64,000 bases of DNA, from assembly GCF_001465545.3 (NCBI RefSeq), contig NZ_CP013480.3:6103371-6167370 (forward strand). The letters run 5' to 3'. The notes below the pieces were generated by a model. That model did not search any database and had not been told where the DNA came from. It saw only the letters and a list, made by a program, of their open reading frames with translations. The DNA comes from Pandoraea norimbergensis (lineage in GTDB: Bacteria; Pseudomonadota; Gammaproteobacteria; Burkholderiales; Burkholderiaceae). Positions 28,127 through 38,106 of this stretch are shown here, in pieces (within the stretch, counting starts at the first letter, position 1; each line of letters begins with the position of its first letter). The translations under genes and the position numbers were made by a program.

Positions 28127-30439
28127 TCAGCGACTCGCATTGCGCATGCGCTTGCCGTCATTCACGCTCGCTCCGCGTACCTCGAAACGAACGCTATCGC
28201 GCACCGTGCCCGACGCATCGACGAGTTCGAGCGTATGACGTCCCGGCCACGGCAACCAACTCACGCGGGCACTGCCACTCAACGGCTTGCCATCGAGTCG
28301 CCACGCCGCTCCCTTGGGCCATGCCGCAGCCACCTGAAACCACAGACGCTGGTTGGCCGGGGGGATATCGGGGTCGAGCGCGACGATCGTGCCGTCGGCC
28401 GGACCGGAAATGCGCCACAGCGGTCCGCCCGGCGCTTTCGATGCGAGCGACGACAAGGCAATGGTGCTTTGCCCGGTGCCCGCGAGAAACCACTCTTCGC
28501 GCGCGGGTTCGACGTGTTCGGCATACTGCACTGCGACATGCTCCACGCCCGCCGGTGGCGTTGGTGGCAAGCTGGCCGTGCGGCGGTGCAGATAGTCCAT
28601 CACGCGATGCCAGATCGGTGCGGCCCCCGAGACACCGGAGACGTCCCACATCGGCGCACCGTCCGCATTCCCCACCCAGACACCGACCGTATAGCGGCGC
28701 GAATAGCCCACTGCCCAGTTGTCGCGCATGTCCTTGCTTGTCCCGGTTTTGACGGCGGTCCAGTAGCGCGTGGAGAGCGGACTATCGAGCCCGAACGTGC
28801 GCGTGCGCGCCTGCCGGTCGGAGAGCATGTCGGACACGATGAAACTCACCTGCGGTGAGAAAACGGACGTGCGTACGTTGGCGTTGGCGTTGGCGTTGGC
28901 GTTGGCGTTGGCGTTGGCGTTGGCGTTGGCGTTGGCAGCGAGTTTGCCGGTGCCGGTGCGGGATACCAGCGGCATCTGATCCTGCGTGCCGCTCGCCACG
29001 CCATTGTTGGCCAACGCGCGATAGGCATTCGTCAGCGAGAGTAGCGTGACGTCGGCGCTACCCAGTGCAAGACTAAAACCGTAGTAGTCGCCGCTTTGCG
29101 TCAGCGGCAAACCCAACGACACCAGCGTCTGCGCGAAACGGCGCGGCGTCACCATCACCAACGTGCGCACCGCAGGCACGTTCAACGACGACGCGAGTGC
29201 CGTGCGCGCGCTGACCCAGCCCTTGAAGTGGCGGTCGTAATTCTGCGGGATGTACAAACCGCCACCCGTCGGCAAGTCGAGCGGCGAATCGTCGAGCAAC
29301 GTCGCCGCCGTGATCCGCTGTTCAGCGATTGCCTGCGCGTACAGGAAAGGCTTGAGCGTCGAACCCGCCTGACGTAGCGAAGTCACCCCATCGACCTGTG
29401 CCGCCGCCGAGAGCGCGCCTGACGAACCGACCCACGCGAGAATCTCGCCACTGGCGTTGTCGATGACCACCAGCGCACCATCCTGCACGTTACGCGAACG
29501 CCCGGGCGCACCAAGCTCACGCAGCGTCTGTTGCAGCGTGGTGACGGCCATGCGTTGAAGATTCGCGTCGAGCGTACTCGTCAGTCGCGTTCCTGCCGGT
29601 GGCCGGCTCGCAGCGAACACACGGCGTGCGAAATGCGGTGCCAGATTAACCGCGTCGCGCGTGGTCATGACGGCCGCAGGACGTGAGAACACAAGTTGCG
29701 TGTAACCCTCAAGTCCGTTGCAGTCGTTGGCCGCCCCTCCCGCACCGCCCTGCGCCATATCGCGGAGAATGCCGCACGCGCGTTGCGACACCCGTGCAGC
29801 TGGCGCATTCGGTGCACGCAACAACGCCACGGCTATCGCGGACTCGCGTGCGTCCAGTCCGATCGGCAGCTTGCCGAAGAGCGTCTGCGACACCGCCGAG
29901 AGCCCAACCAGTTCTCCCCGGAATGGCACGAGATTCAGATACGCTTCGAGAATCTGATCCTTGCGCCAGCGTTGTTCCAGCCACACCGCCGTCGCGGCCT
30001 GACCGACCTTCTGCGTCATCGAGCGATTGCGCGTGTTCGGCCGCAAATCGTCGTCGAGCAAACCTGCCAACTGCATCGTCAGCGTCGATGCACCGCGCGT
30101 TCGTGAGTGCCATAGATTGCCCCACGCCGCCGCCGCAACGCCCCGCCAGTCGACGCCACTGTGCTCGTAGAAGCGCTTGTCTTCGGAGACGATCAACGCC
30201 TGTCGAAACGCGGGCGATACATCGGCCAGCGTGACCCAATCGCCACGTTGCGCGCGCATGTCGGCACGCAAACGCTGTAACGGCTGCCCGTGTCGGTCGA
30301 GCAAGATCCAGTCGGACGCGCGCCAATCCTGCCGCACCTCATCGAACGACGGCACAGCATGCGCGGGCTGCACCGCCTGTAGCGTGCACAGCGCGAGCGC
30401 GACGACGGCCGACGCCGCCAGACGACGAAGATCAGGCAC
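28127..30439 (-). CDS. pbpC: Penicillin-binding protein 1C
   Basis: 770 residues from the GTG at 30439, the same length as E. coli PbpC. GGAG lies nine bases upstream and the start overlaps the stop of the preceding gene (30432-30434), indicating translational coupling; an ATG at 30544 is the alternative. Order: membrane anchor (about 7-28), glycosyltransferase domain with SEDKRF (85-90, catalytic Glu86), transpeptidase domain with SxxK as STLK (360-363), SxN as SLN (418-420) and KTGTS near 560, then a C-terminal PBP1C domain. It would polymerise and crosslink peptidoglycan in the periplasm. A ten-unit Asn-Ala repeat (about 502-521) lies between SxN and KTG. Confidence 0.93.
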   Translation of the reverse strand: MPDLRRLAASAVVALALCTLQAVQPAHAVPSFDEVRQDWRASDWILLDRHGQPLQRLRADMRAQRGDWVTLADVSPAFRQALIVSEDKRFYEHSGVDWRGVAAAAWGNLWHSRTRGASTLTMQLAGLLDDDLRPNTRNRSMTQKVGQAATAVWLEQRWRKDQILEAYLNLVPFRGELVGLSAVSQTLFGKLPIGLDARESAIAVALLRAPNAPAARVSQRACGILRDMAQGGAGGAANDCNGLEGYTQLVFSRPAAVMTTRDAVNLAPHFARRVFAASRPPAGTRLTSTLDANLQRMAVTTLQQTLRELGAPGRSRNVQDGALVVIDNASGEILAWVGSSGALSAAAQVDGVTSLRQAGSTLKPFLYAQAIAEQRITAATLLDDSPLDLPTGGGLYIPQNYDRHFKGWVSARTALASSLNVPAVRTLVMVTPRRFAQTLVSLGLPLTQSGDYYGFSLALGSADVTLLSLTNAYRALANNGVASGTQDQMPLVSRTGTGKLAANANANANANANANANANANVRTSVFSPQVSFIVSDMLSDRQARTRTFGLDSPLSTRYWTAVKTGTSKDMRDNWAVGYSRRYTVGVWVGNADGAPMWDVSGVSGAAPIWHRVMDYLHRRTASLPPTPPAGVEHVAVQYAEHVEPAREEWFLAGTGQSTIALSSLASKAPGGPLWRISGPADGTIVALDPDIPPANQRLWFQVAAAWPKGAAWRLDGKPLSGSARVSWLPWPGRHTLELVDASGTVRDSVRFEVRGASVNDGKRMRNASR
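28877..28936 (-). repeat. Hexanucleotide repeat, ten exact GTTGGC units, in pbpC
   Basis: Ten uninterrupted copies of GTTGGC on the plus strand (GCCAAC on the coding strand) encode a run of alternating Ala and Asn. Unit length is a multiple of three, so copy-number changes would lengthen or shorten the protein without frameshift. Confidence 0.97.
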
Positions 30440-31229
30440 TGCGAGCGTCTCCACTATTTCCACCACCGCCACCACTTTCACCGCTTTCAGCGCGTCCACT
30501 GCTGCTGCCGTTTCCGGTGTTTGCACCAGAAGCGCGTACGTCATTGCCCGGGCGTTTGGCCAAGATTCCAGCCGTGAGCAGCAACTGCGCCAACGCGTAG
30601 AGAATCCAGATGGCGTATTCCTGTGCAGGCACGCTGCCAACGAAGCGGGTGGTGCCGATCAGCGCATCCGAAACGGTGAATAGCAGCGCACCGACGGCAG
30701 CCCATTCGCCCCCGACACCAGCGAGCAGCGCCGCCGATGCCATCATCGCCAGTACGATCACGTAACAGGCCACGGGGGCCTTCAATTCGCCCATACCGGG
30801 CCAGTACATCACGTAGGCGAGCGCCGCCGTGATCCACACCAGCACAATCGCAACCCGATGCCATGCGGGCACTTGCGACCACCGGCGTCGCACGCGCCAG
30901 AACAGAACGAAGTAAGCAAGATGCGCCAACAGGAACGCGCCGAGTCCAAGCACAAAGCCCTGTGCCATTCCCGGCAATGCCAGCAGCACATCCCCCGCCC
31001 CCGAGAAGACCAACGCCGCGCACAACCACACGCGCTCGCGGTGTTCCCGGTGATAGAGCGCCGCGAACAGCAACATCACACACAGGAAGACCTTGGCGAC
31101 GGCCTGATCGGGATACGGCGCACCGCGCAACGACACCGCATAGGCGGCCCCGGCGGCCGCCGCGAGCCACCAGAAGCGCCGTGCTTCGCGCGGCATCGCC
31201 GCCGCAGGCTGGAAGAAGTTCGACGTCAT
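30432..31229 (-). CDS. Lysoplasmalogenase-like membrane protein (YhhN/TMEM86 family)
   Basis: 265 residues from the ATG at 31229. Eight or so membrane helices are visible, with family motifs FSGAGDVLLALPG and FTVSDALIGTTRFVG carrying the two conserved Asp regions of YhhN/TMEM86 proteins. Characterised members hydrolyse the vinyl ether bond of lysoplasmalogens; the bacterial role is less clear and may be lipid remodelling. The last 30 residues are a Gly/Ser-rich tail. It sits 19 bp after the alpha-2-macroglobulin gene and overlaps the start of pbpC by 8 bp, so the three form one operon. Confidence 0.88.
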   Translation of the reverse strand: MTSNFFQPAAAMPREARRFWWLAAAAGAAYAVSLRGAPYPDQAVAKVFLCVMLLFAALYHREHRERVWLCAALVFSGAGDVLLALPGMAQGFVLGLGAFLLAHLAYFVLFWRVRRRWSQVPAWHRVAIVLVWITAALAYVMYWPGMGELKAPVACYVIVLAMMASAALLAGVGGEWAAVGALLFTVSDALIGTTRFVGSVPAQEYAIWILYALAQLLLTAGILAKRPGNDVRASGANTGNGSSSGRAESGESGGGGGNSGDARSA

Positions 31230-31248
31230 TGCGCCCTCAAGCTCCGAT

Positions 31249-34200
31249 TCATTTGGCCGGAATGACCTGCACCACAGCGTTGGGCGACTCGCCATACATG
31301 GCCGGTTCGTACATCGCTTCGACACGCGTCGGCGGTGTCGCAAACTTGCCGACGTTGTTCAACCGCACGGTGTACTCGATGCGATGCTGGCCCTTCGGCA
31401 GATAGTCGTAGTACGCGCGGTAAGCATCCTGCGCGCGTTCTTCGAATGCCGGCATGGCGCCTTCGCTGCGCTCGCCCTGTGTCGCAATGGCGGAGTCACG
31501 GCCCAGCCCGCCACCCAGTACCGTTGCACCGCCCGGCAGCGGATCGCTCACCACCACCCAGCGCATATCCGCCTGCGCATCAATATCGAGACGCACACGC
31601 AGCACGGCACCGCGCATATAGCTATCGCCCGATTTGTCCGCCGCATCCTGCACCTGCACGCTGCGCGTGACCCGATAGCCGGCCGAGAACGGTGCCTTGA
31701 GCGGTACCGCCGCAAGACTCTGGATCGTCGCCCACGGTTTGCCCGCGCCGGTCTGGTCAAGACGCAACACGTCGCGGCCATTGTCGGCGCCCGTGGCAGC
31801 CTGCGCGAGCCACGGCAGCGATACCGCAGGCGGCACCGTGCCCGCTTTCAGCTTGTCCCAGTCGACCGTTTGCACGCCACCGCTCGTCTGGTTGTCGCGC
31901 TGCCATTGGATCGCCGTCTGGCCCGTCGGCGTGTCGCGTTCGAAACGTGCCGAGAAGCGATCCACGGCCAGCCCACCCCACACGTTCGCCGTGGTCGTCG
32001 ACCACGCGCCGCGCGACTGCAAGCCAAGCAACCCGATGACGAGACGCGGCATTTCATCCTTCCATGCCGGGTTTGCGTTCATCAGCAGCGCCAGTCGCGC
32101 CGCGTTGGTTTCCGGGCCCACCATCAGCCACCAGAGCCCGTCGCTGGACTGCGTCGAGAAGCCCACTCGCGTGCCCTGATACGACAGCCGCGCCCGCAGA
32201 ATCTGCTCGGCCTGCGCCATTTGCTCCGCGCGCTGCGGCACATCGGGCAAGCGTTGCAGAATCGCGTACCAATCGATGACGGCCGAGGTCGGCCAGTCGT
32301 TCGGCGCAATCGTCAGCGAACTCAGCATCCGAGCGTTGGCGCGGCCATAACGCGACAGCGCTTCGATCGCCGTGAGCTTACGCAGCGTCAGGTCGTCGCG
32401 CGGTGCCCAGAACTTGCGAGTCAGGCGACCTTCGACAAACGCCGCCAGCCCGTCTTGCATGCGCGCAAGCGCATCATCCGGAATGGCGTACGCCGGGTCG
32501 AGTGCCTTGGCTTCATTGCTCACCGCCAGCAGATAGGCCGTCAGCGTGTCGCTGCCTTGATTGGCAAAACCTTCCTGCGGCGGGAAGTAACTGGCCAGAC
32601 CGTCTTCGTCGAGATACGACGGCAACGTCCCGGTCACCCGCTTCCACTGCGCGACATCACGCAAGCCCAGCGCCTTCGACGCCTGTTGTTCGAGGCACGC
32701 ATACGGATACAACTCGAACCAGCGTTTCACCCCCGGCAACCCTTGCGACAGTCGCGGCTGCAAGCTGACGCGAACGCCGCCTCGCAACTTACCTGTGCTG
32801 TCGGCCACGGCACCGGCAGGCGCCGCCATCGGCAACGTGAGGCTGCCCTCCACTTGCGTGAGAACCGACTGCTGAACGCTCGCGGGCAATGCCGGCTGAA
32901 TGTCCTGGCCGACCTTGATCGCATCGCTCGCCGCTGCCGCGCCACTCACACCGGGTGCCTGTGCGGAGACTTCCCAGAGCACGCGTTGCGCGCGGGTATC
33001 CGCCAGCCCAGTCGGCGCGGTGACTTCCCACGCCACTTCGCGCGATTCGCCCGCCGGCACGTCGATGCGTTGCGGTGCCAGCGTGAGTTGCGTCGCACGG
33101 GCGGTCAATTGCACCTGCATGGCGTGCTGCGTCGTGTTGCGTACCGTGAATTGCGCGCGATAGTTGTCACCCTCGCGCACCAGCGGCGGCAGCCCCGAGA
33201 TCAGTTGCAAATCCTGCGTGGTGCGGATCGTCGCCGTGCCCGTGCCGAACCAGCCGAGCGCCTTGGCACTCGAATCGCCCGGTTTACCGTCGTCGGCAAT
33301 TGCCACAATACGGAAGCTCGATATCGCGTCGTTGAGCGGCACATCGACGCTCGCCTCGCCCTTGTCGTCGAGTACCACGCGCGGCTGCCACAGCAGCAAT
33401 GTGTCGAACAGCTCACGCGTCGGGCTCTTGCCGCCACCACCGCCGGCCGGCACCGCCTTGCGGCCATAGTGTCTGCGGCCGATGATCTCCATCTGCGCCG
33501 TGGCAGTCGTCACGCTATAGCTGCGGCGCTGCCACATGGCGTCGAGCAGATTCCAGCTGGTGTTCGGCGCCAGCTCCAGCAGCGCCTCGTCCACGGCGGC
33601 GAGCGCCACTTCAGACCCCGCCGGCATCGGCTTGCCGTCCGGCTGCGTCACCTTGATGCGCACCTTGGCATGACCGCGAACCGGGTAGGTCGCCGCATCC
33701 GGTTTCACTTCGACGCCAAGACGCTGGCCAGCCGTGCCCACACGAAGCTCCGTCACCCCGAAGCGATACGCGGGTTTGCCCAGATCGACCAGCCCCGTGG
33801 GCGCCTGATATTCGCGTCCCTCGTACCAGAACGCCCGGAACCATTCGAGCGGCTGTTTCCAGCCCCACTGGAAGAAGGAATACCAAGGCACTTCGTGAAT
33901 GCGTCCACGCACCGCCAGCACCGAAACATAGACGTTCGGGCCCCACGACGGATCGACCTTCAGCGAGATGTTCGGCTCCTTCCCTGAAATCTCCATCGTG
34001 CGCGTCTCGATCACGCCCTCGCGTTCGATCGACACGAGTACGGTCGCCGTACGGAACGGCATGCGCACCTGCAACTTGGCCGTCTCACCCGGCTCGTAGT
34101 TGCGGCGCTCAGGCAGTACATCCATGCGATCGGTGTTGTCGCCGCCGAACCACACTTCACCGCGTCCGGTCACCCAGACGCTGGTCGTGGCCGTGCTCAG

Positions 34201-37200
34201 ATTGCTCTTGTCGTCCTTGGCCTGCGCGACCAGTGTGATTTCGCCCGGCTGGGTGAGCGACACATCGCACGACAGCAGCCCGCGATCGTCAGTCTTGCCG
34301 CTGCATACGGTCCCGAGATCCTTGACCTCGGTGCGGTTGTCATAGGCGTAGAAGCCCCCCACCATCCGCTTGCGACTGCTGGTGGTAATGCGCGCCTCAG
34401 CACGCACATCCATCGCCACGCCGGCCTTGGGCTTGCCTTGCAGATCCAGCGCGATCGCCTTTACGGGCAGCTTGTTGGTCACCGACACCCAGCTTTCACT
34501 GCGCACGCCCGTAATCAGATTGGCGGGCCACAGCGTGCCGTTGCCGCGTAGCGTCTGAATCTCGCCATTCGGATCGGCAAAGCTCGCTTCCAGCACCAGA
34601 TCGCTCGGCCGATCGACCTTCGGCAGATCCTTGAGCGTGAGACTGCCCGCCCCATTGCGATCGAGCACCAGCCGCTGCTTGTCGGCGACGAGCTTCTGGT
34701 CGCTCGCCCCAGCGCCATCGTCGCCATTCTGGTCATCATCATCCGACGCCCCCGTCTGTGCCGACGGCGGACGATAGGGCGTGAAGCTGAAATCGTCATA
34801 TCCGTCGAACGTGAGATCGCGCGGACGCAACAACGCGGACACGCGTACCGGCAGATTCCCCGCCGGGCCACCTGCCACGTAGTTCACCTGCACATTTAAT
34901 GGCGCTTCTGTCTTGTTGATGAGCGGCGACTTCGCCGCGTCGCGCACGCCGATGCTGCCCGCCAACACCGGCAGGCGGAAGGCTTCGACACGGAAACGAC
35001 CGGCATCGAGCGACGCCGGGTAATTCGGTGGCCGCTTGTCGCCATCGGCGTAGTCGAGCGAGACCGAGTACTCGCCAAGCTTGGCGCCTTGCGGAATCTG
35101 GAACGAGTTCTCCGCCAGCCGGCCATTGCGCCAGGTCACGGGCAACGTATAGGTCTGCCCCGATCCCTCATGCGTGATGGTCAGTTGCGACGGCAAGCCA
35201 CCGGGCAACGACAGGCCTTGCATCGTTTCCTGACGGATGAAGTGCTTCATCGAGACGGTTTCGCCGACACGGAACAACATGCGGTCGAACACCGTTTGTG
35301 CTCGCACGGTCGGGCTGCTGCCGCCATCGGTCGGCACGTGGAAACGCCACGGCTCGATGCCGCGATTCCAGTCCGACGAAACAAATGCCATGTCGGGGTC
35401 ATCGCCCTTCGTGCGAGCAACGACGAAGTAGCCCGACCGGCTGGTCCTCTCGCAGTACTTGTAGCTCTCGAACGGCTTGTCGATCTTCGCGACACCCGTC
35501 TTGTCGGTCACGGCAGTGCCGACTTCATTGCCGTCGCAATCGAGCACACGCACGCTGGCGTTGGGCACGGGCTGCCCTTTGTCGAGCGTCGTCACCCAAG
35601 CCACAGCGTTATCACGGCCCATCTTGAAGTGCACACCAAGGTTGGTCACAAGCACGGTGGTACGCACATACATCGGCACCGCTTTACCCAGCAGCGCCGC
35701 CGCCAGTGAAGGCGATGCGAGCTCCACCACGTAGAAACCCGGTTTCTGGAACGGGATACCGACGACCTCGAACGGACGCGGGTCTTTCTCCTTCGGCACC
35801 GGCAACGTCAGGGCCTGCACGCCCGGCAGGCCCGAGAGCAGCGACAGGCTGCGCGTGTCGTAACGCGTCACCTTGTTTTCGACAATGGCGGCAGCGTTCG
35901 GACCGAAGCTGTCCTTGGCGGCCGGCGCCGTGAGGATCGACGGCATGTCTCCGGCAATCTGCTTGCGCGTCATCCATGTCTCGTCGAAACGGCGCACTCG
36001 CGACAGCCACTCCAGCACCTGCGTGTCGTCCTCTACGCGCAGTTGCAAGGTGCGCCCGTTGGCGGCCGCTTCTCCCGCGACGCCAAGACCGTTGATCTGC
36101 AACGACGGTTCGACCTTGCGCAACGTGACGGGCAACATCGGCGGCATACCGGGTTCAGCAAAACGCTCGACGATACCGAACGGCGCCGCGGCAAACTTCG
36201 CCAGCGGCGGCATCGTCGACGTCTTGGTATGCAGCGGGAACTCACCGGCATTGGCCAGCGGACGTCCGCTGTCATCGGCGAAGCCCTTCGGCAGCGTAAT
36301 GGTCAGTTCCGCTTTCTCGGGAAACGGTGCATCGAACGTCACGTCGGTCACACTGGCCGAGCGATCCGTGGCATCCATCTTCGGACTGCGCTCTGCCCCC
36401 GCGCCGGTAACGCGCAGCTTGGCAGCCATCTCTCGTGCGACCGGCGAGTTGAACGTCAGTCGCAGCGGACGCAATGGGGTGCACGGCGCATTGGCGTTCT
36501 CGCGCTCGCAACTGAAGCTGGCGGTGAAGGGTTCACGCACCTCATATTCGAACGGGCGCGCCTTGCGCGTCGCCACGCCGGACGGCGTCGCGATGCCCGC
36601 GCCCCAGACCAGATGCATCTTCGCGCCAGCGGCCAGCGTGCGATTGCATTGCAGCATCACCACACGAGAGGCCTGCTTATCCAGATTGAACCGCTTGAGC
36701 AGCGCCGTGCGCGCGTCCCCCTCGATCCACTTCACACCGATGCGCTCACCAATACCTTCGGTCTCGCACCATGCGTTCTGACGCACGCTGGCGGGGTCTG
36801 CCTCGCCATTGAGCGTGAGGACGAAGATCTGGTTTTCGTCGATGGGGCCATACGACGGGCGAATCCCCGTCACGGCAGGGCCGCCGGTGTTGAACGCGTA
36901 ACGTGTCGTACCGTACACCGCCGTGCCCGAGACGGCGGATAAACCGCTGCGCAGCTCTACCGCACACTTCGCGCCGGGAGGCAGTGACTGCTTGAAGTCG
37001 TACACCCAAATTTTGGGTTCGAGCCAATGACCGTCACCGGTGAGTTTGGCGTCGGAGCAGCGCACGGTTGCCGGTGCCTGCGCCCGGGGATCTCCCGCCG
37101 GGACGATCGCTTCGTCGAATTTGACGACCACCTGATCGACGCTGGCGACTTCGCCCTGCGGACTCACGCTCGTCACACGCGCCGCGTGTGCGGGCGACGT

Positions 37201-37293
37201 CGCGAAGACGCCTAGACACAGTGCCGCCAGCGCCAAAGGCGCGGCCGGCCAGACTCGTTGCGTTCGCTGCGTTCGTTGCGTTCGGCTTAGCAT
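31249..37293 (-). CDS. yfhM: Bacterial alpha-2-macroglobulin (YfhM type)
   Basis: 2014 residues from the ATG at 37293, which has GGAGGAG seven bases upstream; an ATG at 37320 adds nine residues. A Sec signal peptide ends at SPAHA-A with no lipobox, unlike the lipoprotein E. coli homologue. Macroglobulin-like beta domains, a bait region and the complement-like terpenoid-cyclase domain follow. The thioester motif CLEQ is intact (Cys1533 in YACLEQQA). Such periplasmic proteins are thought to trap foreign proteases that breach the outer membrane, working with PBP1C, which repairs the wall. The protein is roughly 350 residues longer than the E. coli form. The signal peptide begins with an Arg-Thr-Gln triplet repeat (RTQRTQRTQR). 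Confidence 0.93.
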   Translation of the reverse strand: MLSRTQRTQRTQRVWPAAPLALAALCLGVFATSPAHAARVTSVSPQGEVASVDQVVVKFDEAIVPAGDPRAQAPATVRCSDAKLTGDGHWLEPKIWVYDFKQSLPPGAKCAVELRSGLSAVSGTAVYGTTRYAFNTGGPAVTGIRPSYGPIDENQIFVLTLNGEADPASVRQNAWCETEGIGERIGVKWIEGDARTALLKRFNLDKQASRVVMLQCNRTLAAGAKMHLVWGAGIATPSGVATRKARPFEYEVREPFTASFSCERENANAPCTPLRPLRLTFNSPVAREMAAKLRVTGAGAERSPKMDATDRSASVTDVTFDAPFPEKAELTITLPKGFADDSGRPLANAGEFPLHTKTSTMPPLAKFAAAPFGIVERFAEPGMPPMLPVTLRKVEPSLQINGLGVAGEAAANGRTLQLRVEDDTQVLEWLSRVRRFDETWMTRKQIAGDMPSILTAPAAKDSFGPNAAAIVENKVTRYDTRSLSLLSGLPGVQALTLPVPKEKDPRPFEVVGIPFQKPGFYVVELASPSLAAALLGKAVPMYVRTTVLVTNLGVHFKMGRDNAVAWVTTLDKGQPVPNASVRVLDCDGNEVGTAVTDKTGVAKIDKPFESYKYCERTSRSGYFVVARTKGDDPDMAFVSSDWNRGIEPWRFHVPTDGGSSPTVRAQTVFDRMLFRVGETVSMKHFIRQETMQGLSLPGGLPSQLTITHEGSGQTYTLPVTWRNGRLAENSFQIPQGAKLGEYSVSLDYADGDKRPPNYPASLDAGRFRVEAFRLPVLAGSIGVRDAAKSPLINKTEAPLNVQVNYVAGGPAGNLPVRVSALLRPRDLTFDGYDDFSFTPYRPPSAQTGASDDDDQNGDDGAGASDQKLVADKQRLVLDRNGAGSLTLKDLPKVDRPSDLVLEASFADPNGEIQTLRGNGTLWPANLITGVRSESWVSVTNKLPVKAIALDLQGKPKAGVAMDVRAEARITTSSRKRMVGGFYAYDNRTEVKDLGTVCSGKTDDRGLLSCDVSLTQPGEITLVAQAKDDKSNLSTATTSVWVTGRGEVWFGGDNTDRMDVLPERRNYEPGETAKLQVRMPFRTATVLVSIEREGVIETRTMEISGKEPNISLKVDPSWGPNVYVSVLAVRGRIHEVPWYSFFQWGWKQPLEWFRAFWYEGREYQAPTGLVDLGKPAYRFGVTELRVGTAGQRLGVEVKPDAATYPVRGHAKVRIKVTQPDGKPMPAGSEVALAAVDEALLELAPNTSWNLLDAMWQRRSYSVTTATAQMEIIGRRHYGRKAVPAGGGGGKSPTRELFDTLLLWQPRVVLDDKGEASVDVPLNDAISSFRIVAIADDGKPGDSSAKALGWFGTGTATIRTTQDLQLISGLPPLVREGDNYRAQFTVRNTTQHAMQVQLTARATQLTLAPQRIDVPAGESREVAWEVTAPTGLADTRAQRVLWEVSAQAPGVSGAAAASDAIKVGQDIQPALPASVQQSVLTQVEGSLTLPMAAPAGAVADSTGKLRGGVRVSLQPRLSQGLPGVKRWFELYPYACLEQQASKALGLRDVAQWKRVTGTLPSYLDEDGLASYFPPQEGFANQGSDTLTAYLLAVSNEAKALDPAYAIPDDALARMQDGLAAFVEGRLTRKFWAPRDDLTLRKLTAIEALSRYGRANARMLSSLTIAPNDWPTSAVIDWYAILQRLPDVPQRAEQMAQAEQILRARLSYQGTRVGFSTQSSDGLWWLMVGPETNAARLALLMNANPAWKDEMPRLVIGLLGLQSRGAWSTTTANVWGGLAVDRFSARFERDTPTGQTAIQWQRDNQTSGGVQTVDWDKLKAGTVPPAVSLPWLAQAATGADNGRDVLRLDQTGAGKPWATIQSLAAVPLKAPFSAGYRVTRSVQVQDAADKSGDSYMRGAVLRVRLDIDAQADMRWVVVSDPLPGGATVLGGGLGRDSAIATQGERSEGAMPAFEERAQDAYRAYYDYLPKGQHRIEYTVRLNNVGKFATPPTRVEAMYEPAMYGESPNAVVQVIPAK

Positions 37294-37488
37294 GCCGGAC
37301 TCCTCCCGGTTTCTGGTCATCGGATTCTACCCCGCACCTTTTTGCATCTCGAACCATTTCCCAGTGACAACGGCAGGTATTCATGGCAATTCGGATTCCA
37401 GAGCACGGCGATTCGGACAATCGGCCGGTGGGCCACGGACGCGGCCTATGTCACACTGCCAACTTCCCGTCTTCGCGCCACTGCCCCC

Positions 37489-38004
37489 ATGTCCATCGCC
37501 TTTCTCCATCCGAAGAAGAATGCGCTGGTCTATCTGGTCAAGATTCTCGCCGGGTCGCTGATCGTCTGGTTCGGCCTGCGGGCGGCCGGCTTTCCCGAGC
37601 CGTATTGGGCGATGATTTCGCTCATCATCGTGACCGAGCCTGACCCGTTACAGGCGCGCAGCAACTTCAAGGCGCGCTCGATCAATACGATCAGCGGGGC
37701 CATCGTGGCGTGTATTGTCTTGCTGGTCATGGGGCCAGGATTGGCGGCCATGCTGGTAGGAATTACTATCGCCACGCTCGCGGCGATGCTGGTGCAGAAC
37801 TATCCGGCCAACTGGCGGCTTGGGCCGGCCACGGTCGTCATTCTGATGTCCGCTGCGCTGAGCGGTCAGGGACAGGGGCTCCACGAGGAGCTGAGCCTCG
37901 CGATGCTGCGCGTGATCGAGGTACTGGTCGGTTCGACCGTCGCGCTCATCATGTCGCTGATCTACGGACGTTTCGTCAAACCCTGGTTGATGCCGGGTGA
38001 CTGA
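37489..38004 (+). CDS. FUSC-family inner-membrane protein
   Basis: 171 residues from the ATG at 37489; the open frame extends upstream to 37342 but lacks conservation and a ribosome site. Four to five membrane helices are present, with the FUSC/ArAE-like segment EPYWAMISLIIVTEPDPLQARSNFKAR (given here only as a family resemblance) and a second conserved stretch LGPATVVILMSAAL. The family includes fusaric acid and aromatic acid exporters, but this short form lacks the C-terminal cytoplasmic domain of complete exporters. Transport function is uncertain. Divergent from the macroglobulin operon. Confidence 0.75.
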   Translation: MSIAFLHPKKNALVYLVKILAGSLIVWFGLRAAGFPEPYWAMISLIIVTEPDPLQARSNFKARSINTISGAIVACIVLLVMGPGLAAMLVGITIATLAAMLVQNYPANWRLGPATVVILMSAALSGQGQGLHEELSLAMLRVIEVLVGSTVALIMSLIYGRFVKPWLMPGD

Positions 38005-38106
38005 TGCCGGGCGACTAAGGCCGGAGCCGAAGACAAGCGCCTGCGCCGGGCGACTATGGCGGTCGATGCGAAGCGGGCCAGGTTGGGCCAGGTTGGCCCA
38101 GCCCGA

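Noticed and set aside
28877..28936. Possible CRISPR or minisatellite array
   Set aside because: Units are 6 bp with no spacers and lie in frame in pbpC; it is a simple coding repeat.
31384..33987. 867-codon plus-strand frame opposite the alpha-2-macroglobulin gene
   Set aside because: Antisense shadow of a confidently identified gene with intact signature motifs; its composition is Arg/His-rich and has no family resemblance.
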